The notes: generated from the sequence alone by a model not told the origin. Counted from the first letter of the stretch, positions 16,961-25,568 are shown. The stretch: DNA of 34,422 nucleotides from Mesolinea sp964536465 (GCA_964536465.1 CAZHXQ010000011.1:1-34422); one strand, 5' to 3'. Made by a program: numbers and translations.

Positions 16961-18145
16961 ATGAGTAAAAAAATGAAAAACAACCAATCCGATATCCCGG
17001 CAAACAAAAGTCGTAATTGCCCGGTTTGTGGCACAAAACTTTCCGATAGTGCCCGCCGATGCCTGGTTTGTGGAACCGAATTAACAGACAGTCCCGCTGG
17101 GCCAAAATCGAAAGGCAAGACCGAAAAAATTGATTCGAAGCGCATCCCGGAGGTAAAGATCAACCTCGTGGCACTGATCGCGATCATCGTCCTCATCCTG
17201 GTGCTGATCGGTCTTTTAATTTTCTTTATCATCAATCGCGGCGAAACACCAGCAGATGCCCTGGCAGAGGCGGAGATGACTGCCACCACCACGCCTACAT
17301 TGACAACCACCCCCAGAAACACTGCTACCCAGACCCCACTGCCAACCTGGACGCCACTGCCTCCGATCGAATACACGGTCAAGGATAACGAAACCTGCCT
17401 GGACATCGCCCTGCAGTTTAACACCTCAGTACAGAGCATCATCCTTGCCAACAACCTCAACACCAGCTGCATGATCAGCCCCGGGTTGGTCCTGCAGGTC
17501 CCTCAACCCACACTGACGCCATCGCCCGTTCCGACCGCGACCCCTGAAGCGTTTATCGCTGATGTTGAAATGTGTACCCACACCGACACCATCATCGTCG
17601 ACGCCAATATGACTCTCAGCTCCATCGCGGCGAACTACAATGTTTCCATGTCGGATATCCGCATCTATAACAACCTGCCCAATGACATCGTCCGGCAGGG
17701 ACAGAAGTTGATAATCCCCTTGTGCGACCGGCTGCCAACAGCTGGTCCGACACTGACGCCAACACCACTACCCCCTTACCCTGCGCCTAACCTGCTTCTG
17801 CCCCGCTCTGGTGCCGCTTTCACAGCGGAGGATCAGGCTGTGACGCTGCAGTGGGCATCGGTGGCCTCGCTGTATCCCGGCGAAGTTTATCGGGTCATGG
17901 TTCAGGATCTGACATCAGCAGAAGAGAAGATTTTGGTCGATTATGTCAGTGACACCAAGTTTATTTTGCCTGCCAGTTTCAGACCGACCGACACAACCGC
18001 CCACATCATCCAGTGGAGTGTCTCGGTGGCGCGCCAGATCAATGCAGACCCCAACAATCCGATTTACGAAGAAGCCGGAGCGGTCAGCGCCTACCGGGTT
18101 TTCAGCTGGGTAGGCAGCGGCATCTCACCCACTGCGGGCCCCTGA
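16961..18145 (+). CDS. Membrane-anchored LysM protein with N-terminal zinc ribbon
   Basis: 394 residues with a mixed architecture. An N-terminal zinc ribbon has two CPVCG/CLVCG knuckles (C20/C23 and C34/C37). One transmembrane helix follows (about 67-92), then a Thr/Pro-rich linker (about 104-135). Two LysM domains lie at about 136-181 and 205-256, separated by another TP-rich linker. A C-terminal beta-sandwich-like region (about 275-385) contains QWASV. The ribbon should be cytoplasmic and the LysM part outside, binding peptidoglycan. Pairs of Cys inside the LysM domains may form disulfides. There is no Shine-Dalgarno before the ATG, and hemW diverges 45 bp away. A bidirectional terminator follows. 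The exact role is unknown. Confidence 0.85.
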   Translation: MSKKMKNNQSDIPANKSRNCPVCGTKLSDSARRCLVCGTELTDSPAGPKSKGKTEKIDSKRIPEVKINLVALIAIIVLILVLIGLLIFFIINRGETPADALAEAEMTATTTPTLTTTPRNTATQTPLPTWTPLPPIEYTVKDNETCLDIALQFNTSVQSIILANNLNTSCMISPGLVLQVPQPTLTPSPVPTATPEAFIADVEMCTHTDTIIVDANMTLSSIAANYNVSMSDIRIYNNLPNDIVRQGQKLIIPLCDRLPTAGPTLTPTPLPPYPAPNLLLPRSGAAFTAEDQAVTLQWASVASLYPGEVYRVMVQDLTSAEEKILVDYVSDTKFILPASFRPTDTTAHIIQWSVSVARQINADPNNPIYEEAGAVSAYRVFSWVGSGISPTAGP

Positions 18146-18173
18146 ACAGCTCAAACAATTCTGAATAGAACAA

Positions 18174-18201
18174 AAAAAAGCGAGCTATCGCTCGCTTTTT
18201 T
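18174..18201. terminator. Bidirectional terminator between LysM gene and trxB
   Basis: GCGAGC (18180-18185) pairs with GCTCGC (18190-18195) around a 4-nt loop. It is flanked by an A-run (18172-18179) and a T-run (18196-18201), so it can work for both convergent genes. Confidence 0.92.
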
Positions 18202-18216
18202 GATGAAACAACCTGG

Positions 18217-19149
18217 TTATTTAGATAACCCCTGCAGATAGTGGGTGGCTGAAATTGCCGCAGCAGCCCCTAAACCAGCAGAGGTGACCACCTGGCGATA
18301 GTATGGGTCAGCAATTTCTCCGGCCGCAAAGACACCTTTGACACTGGTTTCCATGCGGCTGTCGACCTCGATTGTGCCCCGGCTTGTCAGCTTGAGCTGT
18401 CCTTCCAAAACAGCCGTATTGGGAGTATTTCCGATCGAAACAAAGACGCCATCCGTGGGGATTGTCTCCTGCTGACCGGTTATGACGTTTTCCACCAGCA
18501 GGTGACTGACAGTCTCCTGGCCGATGATTTCCTTTACAACTGTATCCCACAGGAACTTAATTTTAGGATTCTCCCGCGCTCTCTTTTCCAGTATGGCGCC
18601 AGCTCTGAGCGTATCACGGCGATGAATGATGGTGATGCTGTTAACAAAGCGGGTTAAAAACAGAGCTTCCTCCAGCGCCGAGTCACCCCCGCCCACCATA
18701 TGAATATCTTTGTTTTTATAGAACCAGCCGTCGCAGGTGGCACAATAGGAGACGCCCCTGCCAGTAAATTCCTTCTCGCCAGGCACCCCCAGCTTACGCG
18801 GGTCAGCTCCCATCGAAATGATCAGGCTGTCCGCGGTGTACATCGTATTTGACAGACATACTTCAAAAGGACGCTGATCAAGTCTGACACACTGCACGGT
18901 GTCAAACACAATTTCTGCGCCAAATCGCTTTGCCTGATTTTCAAATAGCTGACCCAGATCGCTCCCCCCAACTCCTTCAGGGAAACCGGGGTAATTTTCA
19001 ATTAAATGAGTCTGGGAAGCTTGACCATAAAGCGTCATTCCTGTGACCAGCAGAGGTTTCAGATCGGCGCGGGCTGCGTAAAGCGCGGCTGTAAAACCTG
19101 CTGGGCCTCCACCCAAGATCATGATTTGTCGATGTTCAACAAATTCCAT
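18217..19149 (-). CDS. trxB: Thioredoxin reductase (NADPH)
   Basis: Flavoenzyme that reduces thioredoxin with NADPH. It has the FAD motif GGGPAG (13-18), the redox-active C136-A-T-C139, the NADPH-binding GGGDSALEEA region with HRR at 176-178, and the C-terminal FAD motif GVFAAGEIAD. The start is set at 19149: AGGAAGGG lies about 10 nt upstream and the FAD motif follows at the normal distance. The open frame upstream (to 19245) gives an unlikely 32-residue extension. This yields 310 residues, the usual size. No thioredoxin gene is adjacent. Ferredoxin- or flavin-dependent relatives exist, but the HRR pattern favours NADPH. Confidence 0.94.
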   Translation of the reverse strand: MEFVEHRQIMILGGGPAGFTAALYAARADLKPLLVTGMTLYGQASQTHLIENYPGFPEGVGGSDLGQLFENQAKRFGAEIVFDTVQCVRLDQRPFEVCLSNTMYTADSLIISMGADPRKLGVPGEKEFTGRGVSYCATCDGWFYKNKDIHMVGGGDSALEEALFLTRFVNSITIIHRRDTLRAGAILEKRARENPKIKFLWDTVVKEIIGQETVSHLLVENVITGQQETIPTDGVFVSIGNTPNTAVLEGQLKLTSRGTIEVDSRMETSVKGVFAAGEIADPYYRQVVTSAGLGAAAAISATHYLQGLSK

Positions 19150-19478
19150 TGTTCCATTACCCTTCCTGATATAATTTTTCGCGGTCGCGCAGAGGAGTTC
19201 ACAAGAGTAAAGACTTAGAGCGAAAGCCTCCTCTTCTTTTGACATCTCCCCTGGCCATTACAAATACCTTCACCATCAGTTCTAAGTGCAGGCATGCTCC
19301 TTGCGATCCATCTTTGGCTGACCAGGGCCAGGAGATATGCTGTAAACCTGATTGATGCAGACCGCCATGCTCGAGCATCATATCGTCTCCGCTTATGACC
19401 TGAGTTATTGCTCAATGCTATCATGAAACCCGACCAAATAGAATATAATCTTAATACCATTAAGAGAAAAGGACCATT
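19150..19478. other. Gene-free stretch between trxB and the M20 peptidase gene
   Basis: No credible gene is seen. On the plus strand an extended -10, TGATATAAT (19167-19175), points towards the peptidase and would give a leader of about 300 nt. AGAGGAG (19191-19197) pairs with CTCCTCT (19228-19234), followed by TTCTTTT. CCTGGCC (19250-19256) pairs with GGCCAGG (19326-19332). ATGCTCGAGCAT (19367-19378) is a perfect palindrome. A second -10 (TATAAT, 19444-19449) lies close to the peptidase gene. Confidence 0.5.
19444..19449 (+). promoter_or_regulatory. -10 element upstream of the M20 peptidase gene
   Basis: Perfect TATAAT 29 bp before the start codon. No convincing -35 at 16-18 bp. Confidence 0.4.
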
Positions 19479-20852
19479 ATGAACAACGTCGCAAACGCAA
19501 TTAATTACTTCCATGACAATCAAAAACGCATGACTGATTCTTACCTTGACCTTATCCGAATACCTTCCATTTCCAATGATGCTGACCGCCGTGAGGATAT
19601 GGCGCGAGCTGCTAACTTTCTGCATGATTACCTCGGTAAGATTGGTTTCGAAAAAACAGAGATCTTTCCAACCGCTCTGCACCCCATTGTCTTCGCTGAG
19701 AAAAAATCCGCTGACCCCAGCGCGAAAACTCTGCTCATCTATGGACATTACGATGTGCAGCCAGTGGACCCGCTGGATGAATGGAAGAGCGATCCATTCG
19801 AACCTGAATTTCGAGGGGAGCATCTCTTTGGCAGGGGCGCCTCAGACATGAAGGGGCAGGTGATGGCAACTATTTTTGCCGTGGAAAGCGCTCTGCAGAG
19901 CGGTGATTTGCCCATTAACATCAAATTCCTGATAGAAGGCGAGGAGGAAATCGGCTCTGTCTCGCTGGAAGACTTCATCAAAGGTCACAAAGATCTGTTA
20001 AGTTGCGATATGATCCTCAACCCTGATGCCGGCATGGTAGGAAAAGATCGACCCACGCTGGTCTACGGACTGAGGGGCATGACGTACTTCGAAGTGCGCG
20101 TCGACGGACCGAAGGCAGACCTTCATTCCGGGCTCTGGGGCGGAAATGTTGCCAACCCGGCCATCGTCCTTTCTGAAATCATCGCCAAATTGCACAATCC
20201 CGATGGCTCGGTCGCCATTCCGGGTTTTTACGACCCAATCCCTGCACTGACAGAAGAAGAACGGACCAGAATCGCCTCGAATAAATTGACCGAAGAGGAT
20301 ATTCTTCAGATAACCGGTTCTCCAGCGCTTTATGGTGAGGAAGGTTTCACTCCTGTTGAACGCCAGGGTGCCCGCCCAACGCTGGATGTAAACGGTTTGT
20401 ATTCAGGTTTTATCAGCGAAGGCGCGAAAACTATCATCCCCGCTTATGCCAAGGCGAAAATCTCTTGCCGGCTGGTACCCAACCAGGATCCGTTGGAAAT
20501 TTTCGAACTTGCAAAGGATTACATTTTATCGATCGCGCCGGAAACTGTCAGGACAACCATTTTTCTGCACAGTGCTGGTCCCGCCTACCTGGCAGATGAC
20601 GCGCCCGGCGTGCAAAATCTTGTGGACGCGATGGCCAAGGTCTGGGACAACCCCGTTACCTACAAACGAGAAGGTGGCAGCATCCCGGTCGCGACTGTGA
20701 TGCAGCGAGAGCTGGGAGTCAAATCGCTCCTGACCGGTTTTGGGTTGCCGGACGATGCCATCCATTCACCTAATGAAAGAATTAACTTTCCAAACTGGTT
20801 GAAGGGAATTGAAGCTTTGATCTATTTCTATCTAAGTTTCGGAAAGGCATAA
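19479..20852 (+). CDS. M20 family dipeptidase / metallopeptidase
   Basis: Zinc-dependent exopeptidase or deacylase of family M20, cytoplasmic (no signal peptide). Metal and catalytic sites are visible: H90 and D92 in GHYDVQP, D123 in GRGASDMKG, the Glu cluster at 153-157 (EGEEE), the dimerisation-domain DLHSGLWGG block, and a C-terminal metal His in DDAIHSPNE. The 457-residue length is typical of the dipeptidase (CNDP-like) branch. AAAGGA precedes the ATG. The following gene starts 2 bp after the stop, so it heads a three-gene operon with the DUF1385 and ComEA-like genes. The substrate is most likely a dipeptide, though acylated amino acids are possible. Confidence 0.93.
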   Translation: MNNVANAINYFHDNQKRMTDSYLDLIRIPSISNDADRREDMARAANFLHDYLGKIGFEKTEIFPTALHPIVFAEKKSADPSAKTLLIYGHYDVQPVDPLDEWKSDPFEPEFRGEHLFGRGASDMKGQVMATIFAVESALQSGDLPINIKFLIEGEEEIGSVSLEDFIKGHKDLLSCDMILNPDAGMVGKDRPTLVYGLRGMTYFEVRVDGPKADLHSGLWGGNVANPAIVLSEIIAKLHNPDGSVAIPGFYDPIPALTEEERTRIASNKLTEEDILQITGSPALYGEEGFTPVERQGARPTLDVNGLYSGFISEGAKTIIPAYAKAKISCRLVPNQDPLEIFELAKDYILSIAPETVRTTIFLHSAGPAYLADDAPGVQNLVDAMAKVWDNPVTYKREGGSIPVATVMQRELGVKSLLTGFGLPDDAIHSPNERINFPNWLKGIEALIYFYLSFGKA

Positions 20853-20854
20853 GT

Positions 20855-21754
20855 ATGCCCAGCGACAAAGCCTTACGCCTGCCGTCCTATGGCGGTCAGG
20901 CTGTGATGGAAGGCGTGCTGATGCGCGGGCGCGCCAACCTGGCCATGGCGGTCAGGGCGCCTTCAGGCGAAATTGTGACCTATGAAGAACGACTGCCCAA
21001 TCTTTATCAATCCAAATGGATGAAGGTGCCCTTTATCCGTGGGATCATCAGTTTGTGGGATTCGCTGAGCCTGGGAACACGACTCCTGACTCAATCAGCC
21101 AACATTGCCTCCGGCGAAGACGAGCCCCTGGAAGGCGGCGCGCTTATCGCCACCGTGTTGGTATCGCTCACTCTGGGGGTAGGTGTGTTTTTCGTTTTGC
21201 CAGCGTTGCTGGCAGGCTTGGCAGATAAGTCCTTTCAGCTCAACCCCTGGTGGAGCAATCTGCTTGAGGGCGTATTTCGACTGCTGATGCTGATCGTTTA
21301 CCTCTTTCTGATGGGCCGGGTGCCTGAAATTCGTCGGGTCTTTGCCTATCACGGCGCGGAACACAAAACCATCAACGCTTTCGAAGCCAATGCTGAAATG
21401 ATCCCTGAAGCGGTCGGACAGCAATCTCTGGTCCATCCCCGCTGCGGTACGTCCTTTATGCTTACTTTGGTGTTACTCTCTGTGCTGCTATTTACTCTTT
21501 TGGGGCCTCTTCCCTTGCTTACAAGGCTGATATCGCGTATTCTGCTGCTGCCCGTCCTTTCCGCGATCGCCTACGAATACATCCGCTTTGCGGCAAATTG
21601 GATGGATCGCTCCGCTTTCGTTCGCATGCTGATCCAACCAAATTTATGGCTGCAAAAATTAACCACCCGCGAGCCATCACCTGATATGCTCGAGGTTTCC
21701 ATCACAGCCTTCAACCTCATGCTGGCGGCTGAGAAAAGTCAGGCAACACTATGA
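20855..21754 (+). CDS. DUF1385 (YqhQ-like) membrane protein
   Basis: Polytopic membrane protein of unknown function. The family signature YGGQAVMEGVLMRG is at residues 12-25, and the second signature YHGAEHKTINAFE lies mid-protein, with HPRCGTSFML after it. Hydrophobic segments lie at about 88-114, 125-150 and 203-250. Length is 299 residues. GGAAAGG (20841-20847) serves the ATG. The stop overlaps the next start (ATGA at 21751-21754), indicating coupling with the ComEA-like gene. The role of the family is not established to my knowledge; the His/Glu/Cys signatures suggest metal or ligand binding, which is inference. Confidence 0.9.
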   Translation: MPSDKALRLPSYGGQAVMEGVLMRGRANLAMAVRAPSGEIVTYEERLPNLYQSKWMKVPFIRGIISLWDSLSLGTRLLTQSANIASGEDEPLEGGALIATVLVSLTLGVGVFFVLPALLAGLADKSFQLNPWWSNLLEGVFRLLMLIVYLFLMGRVPEIRRVFAYHGAEHKTINAFEANAEMIPEAVGQQSLVHPRCGTSFMLTLVLLSVLLFTLLGPLPLLTRLISRILLLPVLSAIAYEYIRFAANWMDRSAFVRMLIQPNLWLQKLTTREPSPDMLEVSITAFNLMLAAEKSQATL

Positions 21755-22338
21755 AATTCTGGAAGCAGTATCTCGGGGGTATCCTTGTTGGTCTGTTGTT
21801 GAGCGGTCTTATCAGGATGATAAGCCTGAACAAAAACGAACAAACCTTCAAACTAATCACAGTTACTCCCAACCTCACCCCGGAGCCAAGTGTAACCACC
21901 AAGCTGATCAAGGTTCATGTGGCTGGTGAGGTGACACAGACAGGAGTTTACAGCCTGCCGGAAGGGGCCACAGTTCTGGACGCGATCAACGCCGCTCATG
22001 GCCCGACGGCGCGAGCCAGAGAAGACTTGCTGAACCTGGCAGCGGTCTTGAGCGATGGTCAGCGTTTGTATATCCCCTCCCTGCAGGAAGAACAAGCTTC
22101 CCTTGAGACAGAATCGCGCCTAACCGAAATCGATGTTAGCAAGCCGATCAACATCAATACAGCCAGCCAGGAAGAATTAGAAGATCTGCCTGGCATCGGT
22201 AAGGTCCGCGCGGAAGCCATCATCGCTTTTCGCACCCAAAACGGATACTTTTTGACAATTGAGGATATCTTAAAAGTGAACGGTATTGGCGATGCTACCT
22301 TCGCGCAGTTGAAGCCCCTGATCACAGTCTCGCCATAA
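21751..22338 (+). CDS. comEA: ComEA-like DNA-binding protein (SLBB and helix-hairpin-helix)
   Basis: Membrane-anchored, outward-facing DNA-binding protein of the type used for DNA uptake. In order: transmembrane helix (about 8-25), SLBB-type domain (about 52-110, with VHVAGEVTQTGVYSLPEG), linker, and a ComEA helix-hairpin-helix pair (about 132-192) with INTASQEELEDLPGIG and VNGIGDATF. The 195-residue length is typical. Its start overlaps the preceding stop by 4 bp. A comEC gene would be the usual partner but is not found here. No terminator is clear in the 167-bp gap that follows. Confidence 0.92.
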   Translation: MKFWKQYLGGILVGLLLSGLIRMISLNKNEQTFKLITVTPNLTPEPSVTTKLIKVHVAGEVTQTGVYSLPEGATVLDAINAAHGPTARAREDLLNLAAVLSDGQRLYIPSLQEEQASLETESRLTEIDVSKPININTASQEELEDLPGIGKVRAEAIIAFRTQNGYFLTIEDILKVNGIGDATFAQLKPLITVSP

Positions 22339-22493
22339 GAGGAGTGTGTTCGCCAGGCCAAAAATGCGCCAAACTATTCAAGATATAAAATGGCACGTTG
22401 TCTGCGTGTTGGCAGTCTATATAAAAGATCGCCCCCACCTGATGACCACCAAGAGGTGCCCAACCTCGAAAAAGCCAAATTGAGTTCAAAAGG

Positions 22494-22499
22494 TATAAT
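22494..22499 (+). promoter_or_regulatory. -10 element of yqeY, 6 nt before the start codon
   Basis: A perfect TATAAT within GGTATAAT ends 6 nt before the ATG at 22506, so the transcript could begin at the start codon. The alternative is an AAAGG (22489-22493) acting as a distant ribosome site on a longer transcript. Confidence 0.4.
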
Positions 22500-22505
22500 A
22501 AACCC

Positions 22506-22955
22506 ATGGATTTTCACAACCAATTACAAGATGACCTGGTGACAGCCATGAAAGCCAGAGACGAAACCCGCAAATGGGTGGTCAAAATGCTTAAATCTGC
22601 CATCCAACTCGCTGAGGTGAGTAAAGGTGAACCTCTCTCAAAAGAGGAATTTCTTGCGGTGGTGCAGAAAGAGATCAAGGGTCGACATGAGGCTCATGCC
22701 GACGCGCTCAGAGCCGACCGACAAGACCTGATCGATGCTGCCGACGCCGAGATTGAAATTCTAAAAACCTACTTGCCCACCCAGCTCAGCCAGGGGGAAT
22801 TGACCAGTTTGGTCAGGCAAACCATCAAAGAACTTGGAGCCAGCTCAGTCAAAGACATGGGAACAGTAATGAAGACCCTGCTGCCCCGCCTGCAAGGACG
22901 AGCGACCAATTCTGAGGCCAGCCGAATAGTGAAAGAAGAGTTGAGCAAAGAGTAA
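22506..22955 (+). CDS. yqeY: GatB/YqeY domain protein
   Basis: Small cytoplasmic protein of 149 residues, entirely a GatB/YqeY domain: a helical region with KARDETRKWVVKMLKSAI near the N-terminus and the block EIEILKTYLPTQLS near 83-96. The domain also occurs as the tail of the amidotransferase subunit GatB and is thought to bind tRNA; the free-standing form has no firm role. The 7TM-HD gene follows 3 bp after the stop. The ATG lacks a well-placed Shine-Dalgarno. Confidence 0.92.
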   Translation: MDFHNQLQDDLVTAMKARDETRKWVVKMLKSAIQLAEVSKGEPLSKEEFLAVVQKEIKGRHEAHADALRADRQDLIDAADAEIEILKTYLPTQLSQGELTSLVRQTIKELGASSVKDMGTVMKTLLPRLQGRATNSEASRIVKEELSKE

Positions 22956-22958
22956 CTC

Positions 22959-25079
22959 ATGAAGAGCGCGGCAGATCAGCAAGACCAACCTCTTGCCACC
23001 AGGGGCGCGATCAAATTAGCCATTTTGATCGTTACTTGCCTGCTTGCTTTCGGAGCGCTGGTAATTCCCGACTTGCTCAACCAGCAAACTCAGATGGTAA
23101 AGGTGGGTGAAGTTTCATCTCAGGAGATCCTCGCACCGTATTCGGTCACCTTTGAGTCACGGGTATTTACAGATATCGCGCGCGAGAATGCCGCCTCGGC
23201 GGTCCTGCCAGTTTATTTGCCCCCAGACCCCAATATCACGCGCTCACAGCTGGAAAAACTGCAAAACGCGCTCTATTTCATTACAACGGTCCGAAGCGAT
23301 AACTATGCAACCCAGAGCCAAAAAATACATGATATAAAATCACTGTCCGATTTGCACCTCAGTGATGCCGATTGCGTCGAGATTCTGGAATTGTCGGATC
23401 AAGAATGGCAGGCGATCAGTTCTGAAGCCAGCCGCGTCCTGGAAGTGGTGCTCAGAGAAAGTATTCGCAACAACCAGCTGGGGACAGTCAGAAGCAATCT
23501 GCCCGCATCAATAGATTTTGCTTTCCGCAGCGAACATACTAAGTTGATCATCTCGATCATTTCTCCGCTTATCGTGCCCACCAGCCTTTTCAGTGAAGAA
23601 CAAACCCAATTGGCGCGCGATCAGGCCAGTGCGGCTGTGGAGCCAGTCATCCGGCAAATTATGGCCGGCGAGGTTTTGGTGCGCCGCGGCGAGATTGTCT
23701 CACCGGATGATCTTGAGGCGTTGACCACTTTTGGACTAGGCGAACCGACTGACCGCTCCACCCTTTTTATGACCAGTGGCGCCATAGTTACCATAATGGG
23801 CATTTTGGTTTTGGTCTATTATCAACGGAACAGGCACGAGGCGTTCTTCCAACTTAAATCGATCCTCTTGATTGCTTTCTTCTTTATCCTCTTTCTTGGT
23901 TTGGCCAAGTTCCTCGTTATGGAACGAACGATATTGCCCTATCTCTATCCAATCGCGGCCTTTGGGTTAACCGCTGCTATCGTTTTCAATTTTGAATTTG
24001 GTTTTTTCGCCACGCTCTTGTTGGTCTCATTGACTGTATTCGGTCACACCCGCAGCACAGAACTGGCTCTTTATTACTTCCTGCCCTCAATTGCGGGTAT
24101 GCTGGTATTGGGCAAGGGGCGGCGCGTCAGCAGCTTCCTTTGGACCAGTATTGTTGTGGCGGTGCTTTCTGCCGCCGTCATTATTGCCTTCCGGTTTGGA
24201 GACCTTAATACCGATTGGATTGGGATCGCATCATTGGTGGGGGCCGCCTTCTTCAACGGCATCGCTTCCGGAACTTTCGCATTGCTGCTCCAAAATATTT
24301 TCGCTTTCGTACTGGATGTGCCCACCGCATTACAGTTGATGGATATCTCACGCCCCGACCATCCCCTTCTTCAACACATTCTGACTAACGCGCCAGGTTC
24401 GTATCAGCACTCCCTGCAGGTCTCGAACCTGGCTGAGCAGGCCGCGGATGCAATCGGAGCTGATCGTTTGCTTGTTAGAGTTGGCGCGTTGTATCACGAT
24501 GCCGGCAAAGCTGAAAACCCTGGCTTCTTTATCGAAAACCAAAACCGGGAAAAGATCGATTCGCATGATAGTGGTGATGCCAATGCCACAGCGGCCATTA
24601 TTATCCGTCATGTCAATGACGGCGTAGCCCTGGCAAAGAAGTATCGGTTGCCCTCCCGCGTGGTCGACTTCATGCGCGAACACCACGGCACCAATCTCAC
24701 CCGCTACCAATACAGCCAGGCCTTGGAGGCAGCCGAAGACCCAGAAGATGTTGACATCAATGACTTCAGGTATCCCGGTCCGGCGCCGCGTTCAAAAGAA
24801 ACTGCTCTGCTTATGCTGGCGGACGGAACTGAAGCTCGCGCTCGGGCCAACACCCCCAGAAGTGACGAAGAAATTATGGCAGTTATCGACAGCGTCTTTG
24901 ATGTCGTTCAGGAGAGCGGTCAGTTGGACAACACCGACCTGACGCTGAAAGATTTGCAGACAATAAAGACCTCTTTCTTTAACACTTTGAAACAGTCCTA
25001 TCATCCCCGCATTAAATATCCAGAGCCTGCCAGGCAGGCCCAAAACCTGGCCACACCCAAAGAAAGCCAGCCCTCCTGA
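22959..25079 (+). CDS. pgpH: 7TM-HD family phosphodiesterase (PgpH/YqfF-like)
   Basis: Membrane receptor-type phosphodiesterase; studied homologues hydrolyse cyclic di-AMP. The 706 residues comprise an N-terminal transmembrane helix (about 17-38), an extracellular 7TMR-HDED-like domain (about 45-265), a multi-helix membrane region (about 270-452) and a cytoplasmic HD domain (about 475-650). Visible metal residues are H484 (YQHSLQVSNL), H513-D514 (YHDAGKAENP), H551 and H575/H576. The HD motif reads HDAGK rather than HDIGK. It sits between yqeY (3 bp) and ybeY (21 bp); the pgpH-ybeY pairing is common in bacteria. It likely controls turgor, potassium or cell-wall responses through cyclic di-AMP, which is family-based inference. 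Confidence 0.92.
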   Translation: MKSAADQQDQPLATRGAIKLAILIVTCLLAFGALVIPDLLNQQTQMVKVGEVSSQEILAPYSVTFESRVFTDIARENAASAVLPVYLPPDPNITRSQLEKLQNALYFITTVRSDNYATQSQKIHDIKSLSDLHLSDADCVEILELSDQEWQAISSEASRVLEVVLRESIRNNQLGTVRSNLPASIDFAFRSEHTKLIISIISPLIVPTSLFSEEQTQLARDQASAAVEPVIRQIMAGEVLVRRGEIVSPDDLEALTTFGLGEPTDRSTLFMTSGAIVTIMGILVLVYYQRNRHEAFFQLKSILLIAFFFILFLGLAKFLVMERTILPYLYPIAAFGLTAAIVFNFEFGFFATLLLVSLTVFGHTRSTELALYYFLPSIAGMLVLGKGRRVSSFLWTSIVVAVLSAAVIIAFRFGDLNTDWIGIASLVGAAFFNGIASGTFALLLQNIFAFVLDVPTALQLMDISRPDHPLLQHILTNAPGSYQHSLQVSNLAEQAADAIGADRLLVRVGALYHDAGKAENPGFFIENQNREKIDSHDSGDANATAAIIIRHVNDGVALAKKYRLPSRVVDFMREHHGTNLTRYQYSQALEAAEDPEDVDINDFRYPGPAPRSKETALLMLADGTEARARANTPRSDEEIMAVIDSVFDVVQESGQLDNTDLTLKDLQTIKTSFFNTLKQSYHPRIKYPEPARQAQNLATPKESQPS

Positions 25080-25100
25080 CCTTGGCCGCGGTTACTGAGT

Positions 25101-25568
25101 ATGCTTAACCTGATTCTCCCAAATTCTTACGCTAAACAGATCGATCAGAGCCGTCTGGCGGAGGCCTACCGCGAAGCACTGCGAGTGCTCGGTCTACCTG
25201 ATAACGCTTCTGTCACTTTAAGGGTCACCAACAACCGTCTGATCCGTCAACTTAACCATACCTGGCGGGGTGAAAACGCCGTCACCGATGTCTTATCCTT
25301 TGATAATGCCTTCACGGACCCCGAGACGGGCGAACAATATCTGGGAGATATCGTCATTTCCTTCCAAAAAGCAGGCCAACAGGCCCAGGCGGGTGAACAT
25401 TCGCTCCAGACTGAAATTGAGATGCTCTTTGTGCACGGACTGCTGCACCTGGCCGGCTTCGACCACGCTGACCAGCAGGGGTGGTCTGAGATGACCCGTA
25501 AGCAAGACCAAATCCTCAAGCGTATCGACAACCCCCTCCTGGGCACAATTCAATACCACCAGGACTAA
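25101..25568 (+). CDS. ybeY: Endoribonuclease YbeY (rRNA maturation factor)
   Basis: Zinc-dependent single-strand RNase acting in 16S rRNA 3'-end maturation and ribosome quality control. The 155-residue protein has the metal site HGLLHLAGFDH (H112, H116, H122) and the block AVTDVLSF at 60-67. It is the last gene of the yqeY-pgpH-ybeY unit. A 235-bp gap follows before argF, holding a 7-bp inverted repeat (25584-25590 with 25611-25617) without a T-run, so no clear terminator is seen. Confidence 0.95.
   Translation: MLNLILPNSYAKQIDQSRLAEAYREALRVLGLPDNASVTLRVTNNRLIRQLNHTWRGENAVTDVLSFDNAFTDPETGEQYLGDIVISFQKAGQQAQAGEHSLQTEIEMLFVHGLLHLAGFDHADQQGWSEMTRKQDQILKRIDNPLLGTIQYHQD

Noticed and set aside
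16916..16987. Longer N-terminus for hemW overlapping the LysM gene
   Set aside because: HemW proteins begin just before the YIHFPFC block. The extension would overlap the divergent gene and lacks a ribosome site.
19150..19245. Longer N-terminus for thioredoxin reductase
   Set aside because: It would place the FAD motif too far from the start, and AGGAAGGG fits the start at 19149.
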